Assembly: GCA_964435025.1 (NCBI GenBank)
Contig: CAYSXL010000002.1
Coordinates: 1-34,237 of the forward strand
From: PWHW01 sp964435025
GTDB lineage: Bacteria > Patescibacteriota > Minisyncoccia > Minisyncoccales > PWPS01
Direction: 5' to 3'
Length of the DNA stretch: 34,237 nucleotides
Both the position numbers and the translations under genes were made by a program. Under the pieces are notes generated by a model. The model was not told where the DNA came from and did not search any database. It was given only the letters and a program-made list of their open reading frames with translations. Each line of letters starts with the position of its first letter. Position 1 is the stretch's first letter. Below, piece after piece: positions 28,822-34,237 of the stretch.

Positions 28822-29133
28822 ATGGAAAAAAATATATTTAAAACTAAGGAAAAAGCGCTCGATAAAGGGAAGTGCTTCGACTGTGAGAAAGAGGTCAGCA
28901 TAAACGAAGAGGAAATAGAAAACGGCTCTTTACTGGTATACGAAGATGGAGGAGAGGATGTTTTTGTTTTGAAATGCGATGATTGCCTAAAAAATAGCGA
29001 AGAGATATCCGAATATCAAAGATGTGAAATATACTCTCGTATTGTCGGATACCTCCGTCCCGTAAATCAATGGAATGCCGGAAAAAGGCAGGAATACAGC
29101 GAAAGAAAGGAGTATAAAGTTCCCGAAAAATAG
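28822..29133 (+). CDS. Detached glycyl-radical subunit of class III ribonucleotide reductase
   Basis: The product has 103 residues and starts 5 bases after the nrdD stop, in another frame. Residues 1-60 carry a Cys4 motif, C18-F-D-C21 and C52-D-D-C55, likely a small zinc ribbon. Residues 68-97 read CEIYSRIVGYLRPVNQWNAG and then KRQEYSERKEY, which is the glycyl-radical loop normally found at the C-terminus of NrdD, with the radical glycine at G76 in RxxGY. It is therefore predicted to dock onto the nrdD product and receive the radical from NrdG, much as the small protein YfiD supplies a spare glycyl-radical domain to pyruvate formate-lyase. The gene lies between nrdD and nrdG (5-base gap), as expected for a subunit. 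I know of no assigned symbol. The N-terminal zinc module has no counterpart in ordinary NrdD and may be the docking piece. Confidence 0.85.
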   Translation: MEKNIFKTKEKALDKGKCFDCEKEVSINEEEIENGSLLVYEDGGEDVFVLKCDDCLKNSEEISEYQRCEIYSRIVGYLRPVNQWNAGKRQEYSERKEYKVPEK

Positions 29134-29138
29134 TATCC

Positions 29139-29834
29139 GTGAAAATAGGAGGCCTACAAAAGTTTACTCTTATCGATTATCCGGAGAAGATTGCTTGCAC
29201 GGTTTTCTTGTCGGGATGTAATTTTAGGTGTCCTTGGTGTTATTCTCCGGAACTTGTTCTTCCCGAGGAGATAGAAAGAAATCGGGGAATTGATAAAGAG
29301 GACTTTTTCTCTTTTCTGAGAAAAAGAAAAGGAAGACTGGAAGGGGTGGTAATTTGCGGAGGGGAGCCGACAATCCACAAAGACCTTTTCCCGTTTATAA
29401 AAGAAATAAGAAAAGAAGGTTTTCCGGTTAAAATCGATACGAACGGCTCTTATCCGGAAGTACTGGAAGAGCTTATAAAAGAGAGTCTTATTGATTATAT
29501 TGCTATGGATGTAAAGCTTTCTCCCGAGAATTACGGCAAGATTACGGGGGAGGAAAATTATGCGGGGAAAATAAAAAAAAGCATAAAACTCTTATTGGAG
29601 GATAGAGTCAATTATGAATTTAGGACAACGCTTGTTCCCGGGGTCCATGATATAAAAGAGGTTAAAGAGATAGGAGAAGAGATAAAAGGGGCAAAAAGAT
29701 ATTTTCTGCAAAACTTTTTACCCGAAAAGAATATGGAAAAGAGTTTTCTTAAAGAAAAGCCCTTTACCAAAGAAGAGCTTGAAGAGTTTAAAAAAGCGGC
29801 AAATCCTTTCGTAAAAATGTGCGAAATAAGATAA
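29139..29834 (+). CDS. nrdG: Anaerobic ribonucleotide reductase activating protein (radical SAM)
   Basis: 231 residues, starting at GTG 29139. The radical-SAM iron-sulphur motif is C27-N-F-R-C31-P-W-C34 in FLSGCNFRCPWCYSPEL. VVICGGEPTIHKDL is the SAM-binding GGE motif. The front MKIGGLQKFTLIDYPEKIACTVFL is typical of the NrdG/PflA-like activases of archaea and candidate phyla. It cleaves SAM to make the glycyl radical, here presumably on the separate subunit encoded just upstream. It is longer than E. coli NrdG (about 154 residues) and keeps a fuller barrel. The 3' end overlaps the comEC start by 16 bases. Confidence 0.92.
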   Translation: MKIGGLQKFTLIDYPEKIACTVFLSGCNFRCPWCYSPELVLPEEIERNRGIDKEDFFSFLRKRKGRLEGVVICGGEPTIHKDLFPFIKEIRKEGFPVKIDTNGSYPEVLEELIKESLIDYIAMDVKLSPENYGKITGEENYAGKIKKSIKLLLEDRVNYEFRTTLVPGVHDIKEVKEIGEEIKGAKRYFLQNFLPEKNMEKSFLKEKPFTKEELEEFKKAANPFVKMCEIR

Positions 29835-31231
29835 AAATCTCCCGAATAGCGTTATTTACTCTCCTATCTTTTATTTTAGGAATATTTTTTGCCCCGATAA
29901 GTATTATCTCGGGTCTTTTTTTTGTCTCTCTTTTTTATATCTTTCTCAAAGATCGCACAGTTACCGTTTTTTGTCTGGTTTTTTTCCTTGCGGGCTCATT
30001 TTATTTTTTAAATAGCTTTTATCAGATTCCGTCTTCTTTAGAATCTCCTGTAATCGGGAAAATTACGGAAGAACCTCTCTATAAAGAAAATAGTGCGAGG
30101 ATTGTATTAGAGCGCAAGGAAGGGAAGATGCTCTTATATACGGATACTCTTGTAGCTTACGAATACGGGGATGTGCTTATGGTGGACGGGGATTTTGTAA
30201 GCCCGGAGAAGGGTTCTTATGCAAATTATTTAATGAAAGAGGGGATTTATCACACCTCCTTTTATCCTGAAATGGAGAAAATAGGAAGTGAGCGAAATTT
30301 CTTTAATAAAGCGTTGCAAAATTTCAGAGGTGGCTTAAAAAACACAATAAGAAAAGCAGTTCCCGCTCCGGAATCCTTTTTACTTGAAGCGGTTGTGCTC
30401 GGAGACCGAAGCTCTTTCCCTTCCGAGCTTGATGAGATGCTTAGCATTTCCGGAACGCGTCATATTACCGCTATATCGGGGATGCACATAATTATTATAT
30501 CTTCCGCTCTTTTCTTTTTATTTTCTTTTCTTGGGGTTTTGAGAAGACACGCCGCGCTTTTATCTCTGTTTTGTATTTTTCTTTTTGTAATTTTTATCGG
30601 AGCTCCGGCTTCGGCAGTGAGGGCGGGAGTCATGGGAGGGTTGTTGCTTCTTTCCTATTTTTATTTTCGTGAAACAGTGTCAAAGCGTTTGATAGTTTTT
30701 GCCGCGGCTGTGATGCTTGCTTTCAACCCTTTCCTTTTGCATTTTGATCTCGGATTTCAGCTTTCTTTCTTGGCGGTAACAGGTATTGCTTTTTTACAGG
30801 GACCGGTAAAAGCGCTTTTATGCGGTAATGATTTTTTAAGAAAAAAAGAAAAATTGGCCGATATTTTGGCGGTTACGTTATCGGCGCAACTGTTTGTTTT
30901 TCCTCTTATTTTATACAATTTCGGCCACATTCCTCTTTTTTCCGTTTTTACCAATATCCTTATTGTCCCGCTTCTTCCTTTTGTTATGGTATTCGGATTT
31001 CTTACCGCTCTTACCGGGGCTTTTATTTTTTCTTTCCCCGCATATCTTCTGCTTTCTTTTATCCTCTTGGTGGTAGAAACGGTGGCAGGGCTTCCTTTTG
31101 CGGCAGTTTACCTGGAAAAAGTCCCTCTTTATTTCGTAATTTTTCTTTACGGGCTGATAATTTACAAGACACTACAACTCTCAAACACTCTTCCTTTTTT
31201 TCGAAAAGCTAACACCGAAAGCGGTTTTTAG
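29819..31231 (+). CDS. comEC: ComEC/Rec2-type DNA uptake channel, membrane part only
   Basis: The product has 470 residues from GTG 29819, overlapping the end of nrdG. Parts in order: N-terminal helices (about 8-65), an OB/DUF4131-like soluble segment (about 76-155), then the Competence domain with many membrane helices. The signature SGTRHITAISGMHI is at 211-224 and PASAVRAGVMGG at 263-274; FDLGFQLSFLAVTGI follows. It carries single-stranded DNA across the cytoplasmic membrane during natural uptake. The metallo-beta-lactamase domain usually fused at the C-terminus is absent; a separate gene at 31545 encodes it. It probably shares the nrd transcript, but the operon link may be incidental. Confidence 0.88.
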   Translation: MRNKIKISRIALFTLLSFILGIFFAPISIISGLFFVSLFYIFLKDRTVTVFCLVFFLAGSFYFLNSFYQIPSSLESPVIGKITEEPLYKENSARIVLERKEGKMLLYTDTLVAYEYGDVLMVDGDFVSPEKGSYANYLMKEGIYHTSFYPEMEKIGSERNFFNKALQNFRGGLKNTIRKAVPAPESFLLEAVVLGDRSSFPSELDEMLSISGTRHITAISGMHIIIISSALFFLFSFLGVLRRHAALLSLFCIFLFVIFIGAPASAVRAGVMGGLLLLSYFYFRETVSKRLIVFAAAVMLAFNPFLLHFDLGFQLSFLAVTGIAFLQGPVKALLCGNDFLRKKEKLADILAVTLSAQLFVFPLILYNFGHIPLFSVFTNILIVPLLPFVMVFGFLTALTGAFIFSFPAYLLLSFILLVVETVAGLPFAAVYLEKVPLYFVIFLYGLIIYKTLQLSNTLPFFRKANTESGF

Positions 31232-31240
31232 CTAAATAGG

Positions 31241-31268
31241 TTGAATATTATTGAGTTTTGAGTATAAT
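31241..31268 (+). promoter_or_regulatory. Promoter of the DUF5679 gene
   Basis: TTGAAT (31241-31246), 16 bases, TATAAT (31263-31268). Start point about 31275, a few bases before the AAAGGTC leader element. Confidence 0.6.
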
Positions 31269-31279
31269 AAAGAAGCTGA

Positions 31280-31289
31280 CAAAGGTCGC
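31280..31289 (+). promoter_or_regulatory. Recurrent leader element CAAAGGTCGC (copy 4)
   Basis: Nine of ten bases match the copies at 106 and 884. It lies at about +6 of the predicted mRNA and 34 AT-rich bases before ATG 31324. Confidence 0.4.
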
Positions 31290-31323
31290 AAGAGGAAATA
31301 CAAATAAATATATAATTTTTATT

Positions 31324-31485
31324 ATGACTGAAGGATACTGTGTAAAGTGTAAGGCAAAACAAGAAATGAAAGATGAGAAGGAAGTAGAAATGAAAGGAAA
31401 AGGGGGAATGAAGAGGAGAGCGCTTAAAGGGGAATGCCCTAAGTGCGCGACAAAGATGTTTAGGATTCTTGGTAAATCAGACTAA
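31324..31485 (+). CDS. DUF5679 zinc-ribbon protein
   Basis: 53 residues. I place the start at ATG 31324; an in-frame TTG at 31258 lies upstream of the promoter -10 box. It opens MTEGYCVKCKAKQEMKD, has a Lys-rich middle and ends GECPKCATKMFRILG. The Cys pairs C6-x2-C9 and C38-x2-C41 form one zinc ribbon. This is the DUF5679 family, very common in candidate-phyla bacteria and of unknown function; the basic middle suggests nucleic acid binding. It sits between the two halves of ComEC but has its own promoter. Confidence 0.85.
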   Translation: MTEGYCVKCKAKQEMKDEKEVEMKGKGGMKRRALKGECPKCATKMFRILGKSD

Positions 31486-31504
31486 GCCTCACCTTTCCTT
31501 TAAG

Positions 31505-31533
31505 ACCACCGACCCACAAAGCTCGGTGGTTTT
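31505..31533 (+). terminator. Probable intrinsic terminator
   Basis: Perfect 8-bp stem ACCACCGA/TCGGTGGT (31505-31512, 31523-31530) followed by only three or four T. It could be an attenuator that lets some transcripts reach the next gene, which starts 12 bases later. Confidence 0.5.
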
Positions 31534-31544
31534 AAAATTTCAAA

Positions 31545-32363
31545 ATGAAAAAGAGTAAATTATTTTGGGCATTATTTTTTCTTCTCTTTCTAAATTTCCT
31601 TTCGTGGAATTTTCTTCTTTCACTCCAAGACAAAAAAGCGGAAGTTGTTTTCTTTGATGTGGGGCAAGGTGACGCCGTATTTATAAAAACCCCCCAAGGA
31701 CACCATATTTTGATAGACGGGGGACCGGGAGATAAAATACTTGAACATATCGGAAAGGAGCTTTCTTTTTTGGAAGATAAGATAGATTTACTTATTTTAA
31801 CCCATCCTCACTATGACCACCTTTCGGGACTTATGGAAATACTTCAGATTTACGATGTAGAGAACATTATGTGTACGGGGGTTGAGGGAGAAAGTGATAT
31901 CGCGAAAGAGTGGAGAGAAATAGCAAAAGAGAGAGGGTATATAGAAGCGATAGCAGGAAAGAGAGTTTTTGCGAAAAACTTCTCTCTTGAAATAGTCTAT
32001 CCCGAGGAAAGTTTAGAAGGGGAAACGGTAAGCGACCTTAACACGGCATCGGTTATCTCTTATCTTGCGATGGACGGGAGAAGTTTTCTTTTTACGGGTG
32101 ATGCGTATGCCTCTCAGGAGAAGGAAGTACTCTCTTCTTATAATATTCCCGAAGTAGATGTACTTAAAGTAGGTCATCACGGTTCAAAAACCTCTACCTC
32201 AAGCGAATTTATTTCCGCCCTAAGTCCTTCCTACGGAGTAATAATGGCGGGAGAGGGTAATCGCCACGGGCATCCGCACGAAGCAACTATTCAAACGCTC
32301 GAAAAACACAATGTGGAAGTGCTTCGTACTAACGAGCATGGAAATATTCGTTTTGTGTATTAG
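31545..32363 (+). CDS. ComEC-type metallo-beta-lactamase protein, membrane-anchored
   Basis: 272 residues. One N-terminal membrane helix (about 5-26) is followed by a metallo-beta-lactamase fold. Motifs: VVFFDVGQGDAVFI (34-47), ILIDGG, THPHYDHLSG with H87, H89, D91 and H92 as metal ligands, FLFTGDA, KVGHHGSKTSTS and GHPHEAT. These match the C-terminal domain of ComEC/Rec2, which is thought to degrade the non-transported DNA strand outside the membrane. Here it is a separate anchored protein that probably pairs with the comEC product upstream. The membrane anchor and independent start show that this is not a sequencing frameshift. Confidence 0.9.
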   Translation: MKKSKLFWALFFLLFLNFLSWNFLLSLQDKKAEVVFFDVGQGDAVFIKTPQGHHILIDGGPGDKILEHIGKELSFLEDKIDLLILTHPHYDHLSGLMEILQIYDVENIMCTGVEGESDIAKEWREIAKERGYIEAIAGKRVFAKNFSLEIVYPEESLEGETVSDLNTASVISYLAMDGRSFLFTGDAYASQEKEVLSSYNIPEVDVLKVGHHGSKTSTSSEFISALSPSYGVIMAGEGNRHGHPHEATIQTLEKHNVEVLRTNEHGNIRFVY

Positions 32364-32420
32364 GTATTTTTTTTCTTTTGTAATATAATGGTGGAGTTAT
32401 AAATTTAGATATATAAAAAA

Positions 32421-33131
32421 ATGGAAGAACAAAACAAAAAAGATCTTTCTCAAATTCCCGATACGGAGCTTCCTCCGTCAAAAGAAGATTTCAGGGAGAC
32501 TTTCCAATGGAGAATATTTCGTATTATGGCGGAGTTTGTCGAAGGATTTCAATTCGTTACCGACTTTGAAAAACCAATAGCGATTTTCGGTTCCAGCAGC
32601 TTTAAGGAGGATAGCCCCGATTACCAAAAAGCGAGAAGACTCGGCAACCTCTTGGCAAAAGAAGGTTTTACCGCGATTACCGGAGGAGGACCGGGAATAA
32701 TGGAAGCGGCAAACAGAGGAGCTTATGAAGAAGGAGGGGAGTCCGTGGGCGTTAATATTCAGATAGAGGACGGGGAGAGAGCAAACAAATACTTAAAAAA
32801 ATCCATCGGTTTCTATTATTTCTTTACAAGAAAAGTGATGCTTTCTTTCGGTTCTTCCGGATATGTGTTTTTTCCCGGAGGATACGGAACACTCGATGAG
32901 TTCTTCGAAATGATTACACTTATCCAGACCAAGAAAATTTCTCAGGACGTTGTTGTAGTGGCCGTGGATAAGGAGTTTTGGGAGCCGCTTTTCTCTTGGT
33001 TAAGAAGTACCGTCTGTCAAAAATATAAAGCGATAAAAGAAGAAAATCTTGATATCTTCAAGCTTGTAGACACTCCCGAAGAGGCGCTTGAAATAATAAA
33101 AGAGAATTTTGAAAGTAAAGATAAAAAATAA
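32421..33131 (+). CDS. LOG-family nucleotide phosphoribohydrolase
   Basis: 236 residues. Rossmann-like fold with the two LOG signatures: TGGGPGIMEAANRGA (87-101, instead of SGGGxxGxMG) and FFPGGYGTLDE (150-160). The family cleaves nucleoside 5'-monophosphates such as cytokinin riboside phosphate to base and ribose phosphate; in bacteria the true substrate may be AMP or another purine nucleotide. The N-terminal 45 residues form a helical extension common to the longer members. A TATAAT box at 32384-32389 lies upstream without a clear -35. The kinase-like gene begins 13 bases after the stop, so the two nucleotide enzymes probably share a transcript. Confidence 0.88.
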   Translation: MEEQNKKDLSQIPDTELPPSKEDFRETFQWRIFRIMAEFVEGFQFVTDFEKPIAIFGSSSFKEDSPDYQKARRLGNLLAKEGFTAITGGGPGIMEAANRGAYEEGGESVGVNIQIEDGERANKYLKKSIGFYYFFTRKVMLSFGSSGYVFFPGGYGTLDEFFEMITLIQTKKISQDVVVVAVDKEFWEPLFSWLRSTVCQKYKAIKEENLDIFKLVDTPEEALEIIKENFESKDKK

Positions 33132-33144
33132 TAGTTTAGAAAAT

Positions 33145-34218
33145 ATGAAAGACGTAGAATTTCCCATTTTCAAAACCAAACTCGAAAACGACCGCAAGTT
33201 TGATCTTTCCGACCCCAAAGAGAGAGAGGACTATTTTAAGTTTAAAGCGGGAAAAGAAATAGAGGAAATAAAGGAGTACTTAAAAGAAAGTGCTTTTATA
33301 ATCTATCTTTTGGGGAAAAAGAGTGCCGGAAAGGGGACGTACTCCAAAATGCTTTCCGAGGTTGTTGATCCGGAAAAAATAGATCACTTTTCCATTGGAG
33401 ATATGGTAAGAACAGTGGATAAAGAACTTCAGGACGAGGAAAAAACAAAAGAGCTTACGGAGTTTTTGGAAAAGAACTACCGCGGATGGAGTTCGATGGA
33501 GGAAATAATGGAGCTTCTTAAGGGACGAAGCACCAAAAAGCTCATTCCTACGGACCTTATTCTTACGCTGGTAAAAAGGGAGATAGCAAAAAGAGGAAGA
33601 AAAGTTATTTTTATTGACGGATTTCCCCGTGACATGGACCAGATTTCCTACTCTCTCTTTTTTAGGGATCTTATCGGATATCGTGATGATGCCGACTTTT
33701 TTGCTCTCATCGATGTTCCCGAACAAGTTATAGACGAGAGAATAAAATGGAGGAAGATATGTCCAAAATGTGACACTTCCCGAAACCTTAAGCTTTTACC
33801 CACTTCCCAAATAGATTATGACAAGGAAAAAGGAGAGTTTCACTTGCTTTGTGACAGTCCGGGGTGTGAAGGGGGCAGAATGATAAGAAAAGAAGGTGAT
33901 GAAGCCGGGATTGCGCCCATAAAAGAAAGGATTGAAATGGACGAAAAACTTATAAAACAAGCCTTTGAACTTTACGGTGTTCCCAAAATACTTCTCCGCA
34001 ACTCTGTTCCTGTGGATAAAGCGGAAGAATACGTCTCCGAATACGAACTCACTCCTGAATACAACTACAAATGGAACGAAAAAGAGGGTAAGGTTGAAAT
34101 AGAAGAAACTCCCTGGACGATAAAAGACGATAATGGAGTAGAAAGTTATAGCTTAATGGCGCCTCCCGTTGTAGTTTCATTTATAAAGCAACTTGCAGAT
34201 GTACTAAAAAGGGCGTAG
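33145..34218 (+). CDS. Adenylate kinase-like nucleoside monophosphate kinase, enlarged
   Basis: The product has 357 residues from ATG 33145; an earlier in-frame start (33109) lies inside the LOG gene. P-loop LGKKSAGKGT at 56-65, NMP-binding DGFPRD at 158-163, and a zinc-type LID with C206-P-K-C209 and C236-x4-C241. Typical adenylate kinases have about 215 residues. This one has an extra N-terminal segment of about 50 residues, a helical insertion around 92-130 and a C-terminal extension of about 70 residues (from about 290) rich in Tyr and Glu. It probably phosphorylates AMP or a related nucleotide, but the changes make the substrate uncertain. The window ends 19 bases after its stop with nothing else visible. 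Confidence 0.82.
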   Translation: MKDVEFPIFKTKLENDRKFDLSDPKEREDYFKFKAGKEIEEIKEYLKESAFIIYLLGKKSAGKGTYSKMLSEVVDPEKIDHFSIGDMVRTVDKELQDEEKTKELTEFLEKNYRGWSSMEEIMELLKGRSTKKLIPTDLILTLVKREIAKRGRKVIFIDGFPRDMDQISYSLFFRDLIGYRDDADFFALIDVPEQVIDERIKWRKICPKCDTSRNLKLLPTSQIDYDKEKGEFHLLCDSPGCEGGRMIRKEGDEAGIAPIKERIEMDEKLIKQAFELYGVPKILLRNSVPVDKAEEYVSEYELTPEYNYKWNEKEGKVEIEETPWTIKDDNGVESYSLMAPPVVVSFIKQLADVLKRA

Positions 34219-34237
34219 GAATTGTCGGGTGTATTAT

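Noticed and set aside
28790..28830. The nrdD / glycyl-radical split as a simple frameshift error
   Set aside because: The small protein has its own ATG, a separate Cys4 domain of about 60 residues absent from normal NrdD, and a clean stop for nrdD after the zinc ribbon. One indel would not create this arrangement, though a read check is still worthwhile.
31232..31544. ComEC interrupted by an insertion
   Set aside because: The downstream half has its own membrane anchor and start, and the intervening DUF5679 gene has its own promoter; there are no insertion-sequence ends or target duplications.
1..34237. tRNA, rRNA, tmRNA, RNase P RNA, CRISPR arrays, transposons and prophage
   Set aside because: Scanned by eye for conserved arms, spaced repeats and transposase or integrase motifs; nothing supportable was found apart from the four inteins.

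Overview
The window reads as a piece of a small, AT-rich bacterial chromosome. It most likely comes from the candidate phyla radiation (Patescibacteria, Parcubacteria-like). The signs are short gap-poor operons, many single-pass membrane proteins of unknown function, a DUF5679 zinc ribbon, a HAMP/coiled-coil protein without a kinase domain, a class III (strictly anaerobic) ribonucleotide reductase and a ComEC split over two genes. UGA is used as an ordinary stop (HIT protein, FtsA, DUF1614 protein), so the UGA-glycine code of Gracilibacteria and Absconditabacteria does not apply. No rRNA, tRNA, CRISPR array, transposase or integrase was recognised. The lineage is an inference; no marker search was possible.

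Layout. Positions 1-9300 hold mostly envelope-associated genes: single-pass anchored proteins with acidic linkers, a ZIP metal transporter, a DUF4870-like protein, a HAMP/coiled-coil protein, an FN3-FN3-FISUMP surface protein, a propeller-like protein, a DUF2177 protein, a membrane-anchored thioredoxin-like protein, a cation/proton antiporter and two small cysteine-rich proteins. One pseudogene with an internal TGA lies at 915. Positions 9400-19300 are mainly housekeeping: DUF1614 membrane protein, cold-shock protein, RNase R, queuine/tRNA transglycosylase, topoisomerase I, peptidyl-tRNA hydrolase, signal peptidase I, HisRS and a HIT protein. Between topA and pth is a 420-base region with no protein gene. 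It holds a strong promoter, a rod-shaped RNA of about 200 nt (6S-like outline) and a strong terminator. Positions 19477-22415 carry bS21, YbeY, FtsA and FtsZ; ftsA and ftsZ overlap by ATGA, and FtsZ stops at the end of its globular core.

The most striking locus is 22425-29834. It encodes a class III ribonucleotide reductase (NrdD) of 2104 residues, of which four LAGLIDADG inteins make up 1434. Two of them sit immediately before the cysteines predicted to be catalytic. The spliced NrdD (670 residues) ends just after its C-terminal zinc ribbon and has no glycyl-radical site. That site (RIVGYLRP) is encoded by the next gene, a separate 103-residue protein with its own Cys4 motif. NrdG, the radical-SAM activase, follows. 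The working enzyme therefore appears to need four splicing events plus assembly of two polypeptides. A 23-base palindrome overlaps the predicted -10 box of this operon.

Downstream are the ComEC channel part, a DUF5679 zinc ribbon, the ComEC-type metallo-beta-lactamase part, a LOG-family phosphoribohydrolase and an enlarged adenylate-kinase-like protein.

Expression signals. Sigma70-type promoters are easy to see. Several place the start point within a few bases of the ATG (tgt, lepB, topA), which suggests leaderless mRNAs. Strong Shine-Dalgarno sequences are seen before only two small genes (9048 and 12399). A recurrent AAAGGTC element lies in the 5' leader of four short genes.
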